From positions 35,812,501 to 35,876,500 of the forward strand of contig NC_092568.1 of the NCBI RefSeq assembly GCF_037975245.1: 64,000 nt of DNA. Direction: 5' to 3'. The stretch is from Apostichopus japonicus (lineage: Eukaryota > Echinodermata > Holothuroidea > Aspidochirotida > Stichopodidae). The first letter of the stretch is position 1, and each line of letters begins with the position of its first letter. Positions 1-14,600 of this stretch are shown here, one piece after another. The notes below the pieces were generated by a model, which saw nothing but the letters and a program-made list of their open reading frames with translations, searched no databases and had not been told where the DNA came from. A program made the position numbers and the translations under genes.

Positions 1-2569
1 AAATGCTCTCAGTCTTTAAATTTAACAGGAAATCTAAATTGAGTATACATAGTACTAGATGAAGGTAAATTCAGAGATAGAGAGGAAATGTTTTTGCATA
101 TTACCCTGTAATGTCTTTTAACACATTATTATTCCAACATATTCTCAAACCATAATTCATATCAATAGGGTATTAGTGTCACCCCTTCTCATTAACAGAG
201 CTACAATAAAATCAAGGCATCTGGCATGTTGACAATTTCAACAAATAATAGGAACCTTTAAAATGTATAAATGGCATGTCAGTTCTTTCCACAAATATAT
301 ACTTTTGAATTTTCAACAGCAGATTGTACTTTGCATATGGTCTTACCAATCCTTCTGTAAAATTTGAAGTGATGCTGCTTGACAACAAATTCAAAATTGA
401 ACGTCAATGTCATCTGTATTTGTTAACTCATAAACTTTTTTTTTGTTTTCGGTTGTTGAAAAGGTAGAAGCATTTAACTTAGAAGTGATTGAAAAAAAAA
501 ACAAATTGAAGATGTGAAAGGTTTTTTGTTGCTTTAAAAAACTACTGTGTCACTGCTTATAAGAGTGTGTATTGAGTGGAGCTCTTTGGGGCCCCTTTAA
601 AATTTGTAGTGTAGGATTATCTTGATTTTGTTGTTAAGTCAGTGTTTCATTTGAACTTAAATCTGATTAATCTATTATTAAGTTTTGTAGAAAAATCCCA
701 TAGATTTTGAACAAGTAAAGTCATCAATGACTGAAGCTCAGAAGGAAAATGAAGGCAATTCCAAAACACCACATCAAGAAGAATAAAAATATAAAATCAA
801 CAATGAGGTATACAGTAGCTTTGCAGCCATAGTTTTTATTACTGAACCTCTCAAGCAGCAGTCCCCAACATTGAAACTGCTACCCAAAATACCCTCTCTT
901 CCCTGGCTCAATACCACCTTCCCACTAAGCAATGTTGAAAAACATTTCAGAAGACCCAAAACAATTAATCTACCAAGATTTAGTTTCTAGTTTCTACCAT
1001 GTATTTTTTATATTTATATATTTTTAAACCAGAACAACAAAAAAACACTGGAAAAATAAAAATAGATATTTAGTAATTTGAAACATCATCTCAGTCAATA
1101 TATGCAGACAGTTTGCCTGGTTTGAGTACAATGCCATGGTCAGGATAATTCTGCACATATTTTACTTTTCAACTTCTGTATATTTCTTCCTAGAAACGTA
1201 TTTCAACTTCTGTATAATTCAACTTCTGTATATTACATGAAACCAAGCTCAGAGATTTAACCAAATTTATATGTTTGTGTGCACATGTATGTGTGCATGT
1301 GTGTGATAATGAATTTTCTTTCTTTGAGAATCCTAGATTCCTCATTCACTTTAACAGTCACACTAGGAATGATTGTTGATGCGCCCTTTCTTCGCTTACA
1401 AAACATTTCTTAGGAGGAAGACATGCAGAAAAAACAAATATTCATAGGAATTGCAAGGAATACTATACTAATGAGGAAGAGACAATAATTGCAAACAAAA
1501 TATTTTGTTAATCATGTCATGTAACTAAGCAACCAACAAAATAATATTAAAGAACATTTCGTGATTGAGGGCCCAAGATTTTCTTGATTTTTATATAGAA
1601 GTAGAAGTAAATATAGTTACATCCATATTTAAATATTATGGACTTCATTCACATTACCTGAAGGCATAGATTTTGTCTAAATCCTGTGTGCCTCGGTTGA
1701 TCAAGGTTATTTAACTAACAGCTCATGTTTTCTTTTAAATGTTAAGACTCTGTGAAAGCTTTCATCTGCATCAGATCACACTTAAAACTAAGACCAGCGA
1801 ACAGTATATATGAATGCATCAGAAAACACTCAATTTAACCAAAAGCAATATATATCAGTTTTTGGTTTGTTGTTTTATATGACACCTCAAGTGGTTGTTG
1901 ACCTCTTCTTAAATTTCAATATGATGGCCTTTAATGATGTTAAGGAAATATATAATACAAACAGCTTCTTCAAGGCAAATTATGATTTTATCTTGAATAG
2001 TGATGAAGTTTTCGGCTTTCAGTTACTTCTATCAGTGACTTGGTCACAATATGTATGTCAAGTGAAAACAAAACTGATCTTGGAGGAGGAGGAAGAAAAG
2101 ACAAAGAAAGAAAAAGGAAATAAAAACTGAAATATACAAAAATATGGGAAAGAGAAGAAGGAAAGTGGAGGACAAATATTTCAGTGATATGCTTTGCCGG
2201 GGTAGTTTACTTAAAATTATGTAATAAAATAATTGTGGTGAATTTTAAGGACACAATTTAACTACGATGATTGTGTCAGTTGAAGGTTTGTAACTTTCGC
2301 CCGTTAAAATTGCAAAATATGGAACTCTTCTACATAATTAGTAAAATGCTCTAATATTCTTTAATCAGGGTATTTTATATGATGGCTTTGAATGCTCGCT
2401 CTTGCTCAAGATGGCTGACCAGAAGTATATGTATGTCAGAAGAGGTTTAAGGAAATACAGTAATTGAATGTATGTTTTGCTGTGTGATGTTAAAAAGTAG
2501 ATTCTAAGGCTTGTTTCTTCCATATACTTTTTGACAGTTTCATTTTTTTTTTTTTTGTGTCCCTTTCAG
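1..2569 (+). other. Intron or 5' flank left of first visible exon
   Basis: AT-rich non-coding DNA. I searched it for the conserved first-exon segment of NDUFAF5 (the NIFDR and FDYLKEE motifs) and did not find it. The 106-codon frame at 1810-2130 has a chance-like composition and a purine-rich tail. A short CAACTTCTGTATA motif is repeated three times at 1170-1234. Confidence 0.6.
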
Positions 2570-2610
2570 GTTGCATACAGACTTGTTGATAGATTAAGGG
2601 ATGTTACAAG
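2570..2610 (+). CDS. NDUFAF5: NDUFAF5 first visible exon
   Basis: A 41-nt exon after a T-rich tract and the acceptor CCCTTTCAG, ending at donor GTAAGT. It reads [13 protein letters not shown] plus two bases of an arginine codon completed by the next exon. It corresponds to the human segment around GSRIADRVYDIPR, just before the SAM-binding loop. It starts at a codon boundary, so the missing upstream exon should end in phase 0. Confidence 0.9.
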
Positions 2611-5600
2611 GTAAGTTTCTCCCTTGGACCAGACTACTTGTTATTTAATTCCTAAAAATTGACCATTTTGATTTTCTCAGTTTTTGGCATCCCTAATATG
2701 TCACGTCTACATACCAAAATGTCTCATATTAGGAGACAAACTTTTAACTTACCACACGAAAAAATACTGTGAATGTAAATATTACAAACAAACAAAATAT
2801 CAGCTCTGAGATTAAAGAATAGGTGTTCAATGTAAACCTGTGTTCAAGATACTGTACGTGTTTAACAGACATCACTGCATTTTGGAACATTGTAATTAAC
2901 CTGTTTTCAAAGTATATACTGTGTGTGTTCAAAAGACGTCACTGCATTTTGGAACATTGAAATTAACCTGTACATTCAAAGCACTGTATGTGTTCAAGAG
3001 ACATCAGTGCCTTTTGGAACATTGAAATAGACCTGTAGTCAGAGTACTGTATGTGTTCAAAAGACGTCACTGCATTTTGGAACATTGAAATTAAAGTAGC
3101 ATTACATCACAATCTGTAATGAGACACAGCTTTCAAACATTAGCAAAATTCAGAGATGAAACCGTTACGTGCAGTTCTGATACAGTACAGTAGTTCCTGA
3201 GTGACATCTGCAAGAATAATTGTCAACAAAGTACACTTGTCTATGAAATATATCTTTCAGACTTATTCTGCAGATTTTGCAAGGTTTTTTTTTCAAAATT
3301 ACATCAAATAATGTTGTAACAATCAAAACTATATCCCCTGGTAGTATTAACACTGTGTTGAATATTTTAGTTTTTACATGTTTTCTTTAAATATTATTAT
3401 TTATTATTAGATATATTTAATTGCTAAGATTCTTTTAACTCTTGCTCCCCTTCCCCCCACCCACCCACCCCTCTCCATCTCTCCCACTGCCCAGTTTTCA
3501 CTAATGTATTAATAAACTTGTTCATTGTTTTTCAACTTGGGGTGCACACAGAGGTGTGTGGCAAGATTCAAGGTGGAGGGGGGGGGGGAGCAGGGGTGAA
3601 GTTAGTATAGCAATAAACCACAAATTTATGTGCAAGTCATACCTCCACAGCTGGTAAAGGGATTTACAGTAAAAGAAAAACCTCAATCAATGGCCTAGGG
3701 ATGCAGATAGTGGAAAATGATCAAAAACACTCAATTGTCCATTTGAATGTAATTTTTTCCTCTTCCCAGAAGAGTTGCAGTACATTATTGCTAAATAATC
3801 AGCTTAAACAAAATTTGTTGACAAAAAAATTGCCTAGAATCTTATTTATGCAAATTAATGCATGGGTAAGTAACAGCTGTGAAATTTTTGTAGATTGAAC
3901 ATTACTCCCATCAGCATGTAATTTTATCTGGCAAATGTTATTGAATTTTCAAGATATGATATACTTAGCTGCTGTGTTACCATAAACCAAATCTACAGTG
4001 TAAGGACATGATGACTTTGTCTTTTTGGGTAATACTAGAAATAAAGTTGTAAGTTTCCAGTAGTGAGGTACGTTTACCCATTGTATTGGGATCGATGAAA
4101 GAAATGAATGAGTTTTAACCGGGTTAAATGAATGAAAACTAAAATAAATTTTAAAGTCTTTGTATTATTGGCTAGTTTCAATTCAAAAGTAACATTTTAT
4201 AATATTATTATACCCGAAAAAATACAAACTGGCCTTTACTTTAGGTCCATGATGTTAGTAACAAAATGACACTCATGGTTTCTCCCCCCTCCCCACCCCC
4301 ACCTCGTATAGAGTGTGACAGATTTTACCAACCAATTACTGGTTACATCCTGATGCTTCTAGTGTCATCAACTGTAGAGAAAGCTCATATCACAGTGCAA
4401 AGTCTAGAAACCGATTTTTAACACTCTCCTATTAAAGAAATAAAATGGGTTCCTTCTTTATAGATATTTTGTCCACATGATATTTGAAAACCATTCATTT
4501 TTAGTTTCCTTTTTCAATGTCACCATTTATTTCAAATTCATCCTTTTTCCTTTAGGACATTTCCAGTAGCTGCAGATATTGGATCTGGAAGAGGGCACAT
4601 TGCAAAACATTTAACTGATGTAAGTGTAGATAGGTGTAGATAAAAATTACCTCCATGTACCGGGGCTGGTGTCCACCATCCCCCCTCCCCCCCCCAAATG
4701 GGGAATAAAGAAGTCAAATGTGCATTCTGAGGTATATTTAAACTATGCAGGTAGGTCTACAATTAGCTCTCAGTGCAAGGTTGTGCTAATTTTTGTGTGG
4801 TTGAAAGGGAGGTGTCCACTCATAGCAGTGGTCTAACTCTACCTCAGCTGAAGGTATGAAATTCCCCTGACTGAGCCATAACCCCCACCTCCCTCCCCCC
4901 TGTTTTTGCATGCCAGTGGTCAGACTACTAATTTGCATGATAACTAATTAAGGAAGAGTAGGGTGAGTAGTAAGGGGTGGATGATTAGGAAGCAGTTACA
5001 AGAATTTTGTGTATGCTTTTGTTCTTTGATATTAAAGGTAAATGGAAGATCTATGCCTTTCTGTTCATTAAAAGATTCCATTAATTTAATAATTATTAAC
5101 ATGCATTATTGTTAATGTGCTGTACATAATATTTTGTTTGTTTTTATCTTATAGTAATTTAATACTGACAACAAAAGTTGCTTTTCTCAATGAATATGAA
5201 AAAAGGAATATGATTCATAATGACAGTTTTTTTGTTGTTGCTATTCTTCTTCCAGGACCTTGTTGGGAAATTGTATCAGTGTGAGATGTCATCATTAATG
5301 CTGGTAAGAGAATTTTCTTTCAATTCTCTCAAGAATTTGTACTTATATATAGTAAAGTATAGCTCAGAATGATAAATGTACTGGATATTGGCCAATTTGC
5401 TATACAGTTGCAAAATTGTATACAGTTTTGTAAACATCTTTGAAACAAAAGAAGAAAAAAGGAGGGGGAGAAAAGAAAGAAAAACAATAAAAACCGATTA
5501 TAAATCATAGTGCTGGAATTCAATGCTGTAACCACATCATTATTTATATCTGCCTTCATCTCCTACAGTGTAGTGTTTTAGTGCTGTGGATGAGATCATG

Positions 5601-8600
5601 ATGATTTTAAAGTGTGCAGAATGTACAGGATTAGGTGGGGTGTAGTGTTACAGACCTACAAATGAATTGCGGTGTGCCCCCAATCCACCCACTTAATCTC
5701 ACAAGATAGGTTTGATGTAACAGCTCACTTTAAATTACCTCACAAGTTAGGTGGGTATTGCAGTCAACCAGTTATCTCATGATTGAGGTGTTATGTAGCA
5801 GTTCACCCAGTTATCTCACTATGAGGTGGGTTTCAGCAGTTTACCCACTTATCTCACAAGTGAGATGTGATGCTAGCAGTTAACTCACTTACAGTATCTC
5901 AGAAGTGAGATGTGTGTTAGCAGTTTACTCAATTATCTCACAAGTGAGATGTGTGTTAGCAGTTAACTCACTTATCTCACAAGTGAGATGTGATGTTAGC
6001 AGTTAACTCAAGTATCTCACAAGTGACATGTGATGTGAGCAGTTTACTCTCTTAACTCACAGTGAGATGTGATGTTAGCAGTTAACTCACTTACCTCACA
6101 AGTGAGATGTGATGTTAGCAGTTAACTCAAGTATCTCACAAGTGACATGTGATGTGAGCAGTTTACTCTCTTAACTCACAGTGAGATGTGATGTTAGCAG
6201 TTAACTCACTTATCTCACAAGTGAGATGTGATGTTGGCAGTTAACTCAAGTATCTCACAAGTGACATGTGATGTGAGCAGTTTACTCTCTTAACTCACAG
6301 TGAGATGTGATGTTAGCAGTTAACTCACTTATCTCACAAGTGAGATGTGATGTTAGCAGTTGCTAACTTATCTCACAAGTGAGATGTGATGTGAGCAGTT
6401 TACTCACTTATCTCACAGTGAGATGTGATGTTAGCACTTAACTCACTTATCTCACAAGTGAGATGTGATGTTAGCAGTTGCTAACTTATCTCACAAGTGA
6501 GATGTGATATTAGCAGTTAACTCACTAATCTCACAGGTGAGATGTGATGTTAGCAGTTAACTCACTTATCTCACAAGTGAGATGTGATGTGAGCAGTTAA
6601 CTCACTTATCTCACAAGTGACCTGTTATGTTAGCAGTTTACTCACTTATCTCACAAGTATGGTGTGGTGCAGCAGAGCACCAAAGGATCTCATGAGTGGC
6701 AGTTGGTGTAACAGTTCAGTTCACCCACTTAGCTTGCAAGTTAGGTGTTGCATCACAATTCAACGACTTACCTAATAATGGAGGTGTGGTAGATTGCAGT
6801 TTACTCACTTATGTCAAGTGAGGTGGGGGGGGGGGGGTGTGGGTGCAGCAGTAAATACCCACTTATCTCACAAGTGAGCTGTTGTACAGCAGTTGACCCA
6901 CTCATCTTAGAAGTGAGGTTTGTTATCACTGCCTCACCACTTGTCTTACAAGTGAGGTGTGGGTCAGCAGTTCACCCACTTATCTTACAAGTGAGGTGTG
7001 TATGGTGTAGCAGTTGACCCACTTATCTTGGAATAAGGTTTGGTATCATTGTCCACCCACTTATCTTACAAGTGCGGTATGGGTCAGTAGTTCACCCACT
7101 TATCTCACAAGTGTAGTGTGCATGGTATAGCAGTTGACCCACTTATCTTAGAAGTGAGGTTTGTTATCACTGCTACAGTACACCACATGTCTTACAAGTG
7201 CGGTGGGGGTCAGTAGTTCAACCACTTATCTCACAAGTGAACTGCGCATGGTATAGCAGTTGACCCACTTATCTTGGAATGAGGTTCGGTATCATTGTCC
7301 ACCCACTTGTCTTACAAGTGCGGTGGGGGTCAGTAGTTCAACCACTTATCTCACAAGTGTAGTGTGCATGGTATAGCAGTTGACCCACTTATCTTGGAAT
7401 GAGGTTCGGTATCATTGTCCACCCACTTGTCTTACAAGTGCCGTGTGGTTCAGTACAGTAGTTCAACCACTTATCTCACAAGTGAAGTGTGCATGGTATA
7501 GCCGTTGACCCACTTATCTTAGAAGTGAGGTTTGGTATCATTGTCCACCCACTTGTCTTACAAGTGAGGTGTGGGTCAGTAGTTTACCCACTGATCTCAC
7601 AAGTAGAGTGTGCATAATATAGCAGTTTGACCCACTTATGTTGGAAGTTAGGTTTGGTAGCACAGTTCACGGACATATGTCACGATTGAGGAGTAGCATT
7701 TAAACAGGTTCACCCTCTTATCCTTAGTGATGATATAACCATTGAAATGTGGTACAACCCATTAACCTTCTTATTTTACAAACTGTGATGTTTGATATAT
7801 AACAGTCAGGGTAGATTTGTGCCTGCGATGAACAGGTTGCTAGTCGGAGGCAATGTGGGGCAACCTAACCAAGTAAAAAGGTAAAATTTGAAAGTTTTGA
7901 TAATTTAGGATCAGCATATAAATTAATTAAGAGTTTGAATCTAGCATGAAACTATATATATAATAATTTCCTAGCTGCCAGCTACTACAATGTATCGTCC
8001 AGTAACTGTTTATTCGTGAATACGTTGGCCATCACAAAGAAGTTTGGGAAGAAATAATTCACTCTAATAAAGTAACAGTGCAATCGATTTATGAGTGTAA
8101 AGTAGACAAGGGACAATTTGTCATTTCAATGAATGAATTTATGAATTTTACATGATTCTAGATGCTTTAAAATGTCACCATTAATCTTTGATGACATTTT
8201 CAAAATTTCAACTTGGATTAAAAGTTGTCATCATGTTCATGTTGTATCTCTGTCATACTCTTAAGCCGATTGCTATTAACTTTGATGCCTTAAAAGGCGG
8301 AATATAATTTTCTTTTTTGAATTTTATATTATTTAAATTTATGGCAGAAAATGAGAGCATCGGTACTTTATCTGGCAATTCTCAAAACGGTACGGGAGAT
8401 CTTTTCTTCATGAAATTACAATAAATCATTCCACTGCTTGGAAGATGGAATTTCTCTTAACCACAATTCAGTTACGACGACAGTTACTCGGTTTCCTTGT
8501 TTGCCTTTACCTCTCTCTTAACAAATTCGATGACGTCAATCACCTTCTTAACTATTCCGGTCGTCTTAAAATTGCTGTTAATTCATGTTTTTTGAGGCAT

Positions 8601-11600
8601 TGAATGGTTGAGAGTCTGATATGCTGACACCTTCTCCAGTTACTGATAATTTTTAACAAAAAGCAGACTCTTTTGTTTCTTCCAAGAGATGGTTATCTAT
8701 GTCAAACGGAATAAATATGAAAACTTATTCATGTCTCCTTTCTGATTCAGTTTCTCACTTTTGAATCGTTCGGGTTTTTAAGTAAGTGATTAATTACTTC
8801 TAGTTTGAGGCTTCTCTTATATGTAAAAAAGCTTTAATTTCTTATCTTTATTGTCATAGGCAAAGCTAGAAAAACTTTTAAAATAAAAATAGGTAGCTTT
8901 CCAAAAGCAAACAATGAAGCAGAGGAATAGAGAGAGAGAGAGAACAAAAAAAAAAAAAGATAATAAATTTGGAAAGAGAGAGAGAAATCAAAAAGTAGAT
9001 ATAGGTTGGAAGGGAAAAGGTTAATGTAGGACAAAGGCTCGCTCTGAAAGCAACCGGCGATTTGATCTGCTCTCATGAGATAAGGGCCGAAAGAACTTGT
9101 GTGTTTTTATTTGACTCGGATTTACAGTGGGGTGCCCGAGAAGGGAAAAGTCCAGTCATGACTCATTAGTTGGGCCTCTTCTGAAGAGGACGTGGCATTC
9201 CCAGGCCAACAGAAATACAGCAAGACTAAATTCTACCATTAATTTGTGGCTAAATATATAACGTGATATATGCTAGCTTATTTAAGTTACAAAAGAAACG
9301 AGAAATTTACTCGAGGCTACCCACCCGTATTTTTTACTTTATGGTCTGATCCGAGAACCCTATAGAGAAGTATAGATTGAGAGAGAACAAACTGCTTGAG
9401 AATTTAAAGCGAAGATGGATCGATCACTTCGTGTGCTTTTTCGTGATTGATGGCCCCTCTCAATAATAGTTTGAAAAAAAGAGTACATTAATTGAGCTAG
9501 TACAGTAGTGGTTTATGATATTATTGCATAATTTTACGAAGATCCCACCACACTCTGCCATTCTGTTTCTTGTAATTTAAAAAAAAAAAAAAAAATTATG
9601 TAGCAAAAGATTATCTGTTAAGATTGATATAATTAGAGAAAAAACTTAGTTACTTAAATAGCTTGGCATAATCAGCAAGTTGGGCAATATTCATTCTGGA
9701 AATAGCATTAATGAAACAAAGTGTTTATCGTGACACCTTCTGTTGCAGTTTGTGTCATTAAGTAATTTTGGTGGGGTAAAGTCAGGCAACATTCATCCTG
9801 GAAGTAACATTAATGAAACAAACTGTTTATCATGACACCTTGTGTTACAGTTAGTGTCTTTCAGTAAGTTTGGCCGAACGTATTGAGGCACTGGGGGAGG
9901 GAGGGGCGATGACTGTTGCAAAATAAAAAGAATGTGATATGTGATATGTGATTTGCTAAGCATAGACATTGTTTACCATTCACTTTGCAAGTTGCACCGT
10001 GCTTTAGTACAGAGATGCAATTTATTATGTTATTCATTGACATTTTCTCAGCCAACTTATTTCTTTGATTAATAACAATTCTATTTGCTTTAATTTACAA
10101 TACAAGCAGGGTCAAAGTGTTGCTTGCCAGGAAAATGTATGTGAAGCTCCCGTTCCCAAGTCACTATTCAACAGTTGAAGTCATTTTCTTATTAATGTAT
10201 ATAGAAAAATTGTACCATATAATTGTCCTTTAAATATCCTGCCATTGTCTGTCTCTCCTAGTGTCACATGATCTTTGAATAGCAGGGAGACATATCCTTG
10301 ATCCAAACTGTCAAAAGTAAAGCAAACAAAATTGCTATACTGCAGCTTTTTTTGTCAGCGTAGAGTGAAAATGTGTGACAAATCTTGTGCTTTCTAACAC
10401 GTCACGAAACCCTAGGGATATCTCAACCGTCATGTGACGCACTGTATTGTGGGCGAGTGCATCCCCCTTTGTTATAGACCTCTTTCTTGAGGTGATTCTT
10501 TGTTAAAAGAACAACAACAAAAAATGGAAAGAAGAAAACAAAGAGATGGAGAGAGAGAGAAGAAAACAACTTTCTCTTAAGTTTTTTTCTACTTCACATT
10601 TTTAGGATCAGTCTCCAGACCCGGAGGGCATCGAGTCTGTCAAGATGCAAGTAGACGAGGAAGATCTGCCTTTCGAACCAGAAGTTTTTGACCTAGTTTT
10701 AAGTAGTTTGAGGTGCGTATGAAACAATAGCTTTGGATGTATTTTACCCTTTCTCTTTCATATTCAGTTATCCTCTGCTGATGGAAAATTCCCTGCATGA
10801 CTGCCTGTGGATATAATACCCCTATTAAGAGACATGTATTATTTAAGAGCTTATCCCCCCCCCCCCGATACTCTTCGGGGACGGAAGAATAATCCGGTGT
10901 CAGGTATGAAAATGTCGTGCGAAACGTGAAAACTGCTTCGAGACACAGTTGATAATGATCTATATAGCGGTTGTTTATGTACAGAACAATCAAACTTCAG
11001 CTACTAAAATGATGAAGATGTATATAAAAAAAGACAAATTATTTACAGAGCAATCATATTTTGTAGGTTTTTTGAAAAATATTTTTCATGACAACCCACT
11101 TCATAAACCTGAAGGCTTAAAACTACTATGCAAAGAGCTACAGTAACTTTTAATTATTTTCTTTATACTACACAAATAAACAGGAAGAACTAGATTTAGA
11201 TGTTTAGACAGACTCAAGAAACTAAAACATTCCATCTGTGGACATTCTCAAAGGTTGGATGATTTGCTTGACAGTATTTCTGTGAGTGGTTTAATGACTT
11301 TAAGATGAAATAGAAGAAATAAAACAATAAAAGGGATAGCTATATTGCAATTATAGATAAAAATGATAATATTAACTACTCCAGGTACCAACAAAGAACA
11401 TGTTATCGGGAATATAAACATGCAACACATTTGGAAGGTATTTTAACTGCTAAAAAATCATCATTTTTGACACTGTCTTCTCATGCACTATCGGTCAAGA
11501 AATTCTCGACTTTTTAAACAATTTTAGCCCTTTTATGAGATTCATATAATCAGAACAATGAGATGCTGAGGGCAGTCTAGCAATTTCTGAGGTTCCGAGA

Positions 11601-14600
11601 GATATCATTTATTTTCAGTCAATTATTCAACCATGAGTTTTAATTGTTCATTCATCTAGAATTTGTTATTGTAATTGAAACCTTTTAAAAATAACCCCAT
11701 AGTGATATATGTTATCAGTTTGCAGTTAACATGGAAGTATTTTTCTCTCTTGGTGAAATTTACACCGCACAGATGATAAAGTTAATTTATGGTTAGCTTT
11801 TATGTAGCGTTATTCAAACCAATTGGTAGCGTTCGGAAAAAAATCATATACTTCGAAATAAAGTTGTTTTTTATCATTCAAGATCTCAAATCTGGTAGAT
11901 ATACGCAGTATGTATATATTTATATATGCTAAAATACTATGCCTACAGGCATGCAAATGGATTTTGGTGAGATGTAAACTCACATTTGATAAATTCATTG
12001 AAATAGTCAAACACCAACAACAAAGTAAGCTGTTTTAACTTCTCTAAGACCTTACTGATATTCCCACTGTGCATTTATTGGTAGCTGCAGTAAATACCTT
12101 TTCTATCATAATAGCCACACTCAAATGAAAGACATAATTAAGTATTGGTTTCGAAAGGCTGTCTTCCCCTCGAAGTTGAGATTTGGGTTGCATTTTAGCT
12201 AAAGGTATTATCTATAATATAAGTCTAGAACACTGTGTGTGTGTGTATGTGTGTGAGTGTAAATTTCTCGATGTAAGTTTGTTGTTTATGATTACAGACA
12301 TATCAAGAGTTTTGTTCCTTCATCAAGGGATGGCATTCTACTCTTTCTATAATGATACTTTATGAATTTCTTAGTAACAGAGGAAATAAGAAGGGATTAA
12401 GAGACTCTCAGTTTGTTATATATATATGAATGGCAGCCAACAGCCCGAAGCAGTCTTCCTTAAGATCGTAACTCGTTCTTCGGAGGAATTGGAGATAAAT
12501 CTAGTTACGGGATTTACCTCGGGGGAGAAGAAAATGTCAACAGCCTGAGCCCGATGTACTCAACTTGAAATTGCTTCTATGAAAGGAAATTCTTTATTTT
12601 TTGGGAATTCGGAGGGAGCTGGCTCTGTCGAGATGCTTGTTAATGAGTAGCTGTAGAGCAGAGTGGTACCCCCTCCTGGAGAAAATTTCTCGATATTTTG
12701 CGGCGCGAGGGAAGTTGTTTTAATTTATGGCAGAAACTTTAGCAAGAGGTAATGGAACATGTTTTCAAGCATAATGGAATGCTAGGGTGATGAGCAAAAG
12801 AAAACTGGGACAAATTGATAACGTGACCTTGTGAGTGGTGAGTGTATGAAAAACATCCATGTTGCACAGTCTCTGATTCGGTATCATGTGAGACTTGTAG
12901 ACATACACTTCTGTAGACTTATAGACATAGACTTCTGAACCTAAATGCACACTGCATGTGCACATCCGTAACACAAACTAGTTTATTCTGCGGTCCGGAC
13001 GAATATGTATGTTAAATAGTATCTCTAAATTTTGTCACATTTCTCAACCTCCGATGTTTGCCGTAAAGTCGATCTGCTATCCTCCAGACATCGTTTCAAC
13101 ATATCTTGTTGAATTCTTCACAAAATAGGTTAAAGATGATCCAAGATATGGCAACTACATTCGGTGTAATGATATGTTTTGCTGATAAATGTATCTAGTC
13201 TTCTTTGTTGAGATTCTGGGTGATAACACATTTTACACCTTTGATGTGTTTACAGCTGGTGAACCCTCATCAGATCTAGTACATTGTTAGAAATGATTGG
13301 GGAAATCCCAAACATTCTCTCTCATTTCTGTGTTTCTTGCTAGAGATGTTCGAGAGATTAGCCAGCATTTTCAGTTGAAAGGGGACCGATGGCTCAATTG
13401 ATATCGGATATGATAAGTGAAATACAAGAAGGAAGGGGGATATTATGGCACTGCGGATTGGATGATATTTAACCTTTCAGCAACACATGAGTTCTATATT
13501 CTACCTTGTTTCCTTTGGGAATAGTTTTTTTGGGGGGATGGGGAAGGGGTGCTGGGCTACTGGAAATGTATGGTTTCATACATTCTAGGAGAGTTATGCC
13601 ATCTGTTTTGATTATTATGTGAAAAATGTCAACCTTTGTCGTTTCAAGACAAAAGAAAAAAAACAACAAAGACAAACAAACTAATAAGCAATCAAACAAG
13701 CAAGCAAATAGAAACAAAGCAAACTGGAAATCAAGTCATTTCTTAATTTTCTATCAAACACTCTGTTCATCTTGCTGAGGTGTGTACCTTCGGTTGATCA
13801 GTTGTACTTTTGTGTTCTCCTTCGGTTACATTAGAAGCTGAAAAAGAATAATTATCAACATTAAGTGCTGCAAAAAGAACTGAAGTATGATGTTTCACAA
13901 CTTAATAAATCATGACACTTTTGTCAAAAATATGGCACTTTTAATTGCTATTTCCCCAAGTTATTACTGCAGTATTTGTAGAATAATTGGGTAGATTTAA
14001 AAAAGGTGACATTGTATGAATTGGTAGTTCCAACAACAACAAAATATTTTTAAATTTTCTGTCCAGAGTGAAAAGCTATATCACACCTTTTTTAAAAACA
14101 TGTTTAGTTGAAGAGACTCTGTATAATTTGTTAAGAGTATGCACATGTTTTAGCACTTTGTCAGCAGGCAGGGTTTCTTGACATCGTTGTGGAAAATGAG
14201 TTGACCAAATCTTTTGGTTATCTTGATAGTGTAAATTATGCTTCAAATAATACTCATATTAGGACTGTAAAGTTATCTTGAATTCAGGTCCTTGCTGCCT
14301 TCAGAAAACTTTACAAAGCTTGAAAGCAAACAAAATTCAAATGGATATAAACCATGCTAGAAATATTTAGAGTAAGCCTTTTTAGATTGTAGATTTGGAA
14401 GGGAGAGAAAGTGGAATGCTAACATGTTACCAACTTTTGTAGGCTAGGTAGATTTGAGTGCATATAGGTAAGTATTTCTGTTTGTGATTTATCCAAACCA
14501 GTTAAGGTTTTGGGATTATTTGCATTGCCGGCCTGGAGCAGATGTAGTGAATTTGACGATAATAAAATGTCATGTATGTGTGATGTTTCACGGATAAACC

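Larger units (their letters stand above)
5304..10605 (+). other. NDUFAF5 intron with satellite
   Basis: A 5.3-kb intron. It carries the 2-kb satellite at 5682-7735 and a two-copy duplication at 9683-9886. A perfect CRE-type palindrome TGACGTCA lies at 8531-8538. A GA-rich stretch runs from 8930 to 8990, and an A-run lies near 9580. Confidence 0.85.

Noticed and set aside
1810-2130. 106-codon frame as the missing first NDUFAF5 exon
   Set aside because: It lacks the conserved N-terminal motifs, it ends in a stop well before 2570, and no donor joins it in phase to the exon at 2570.
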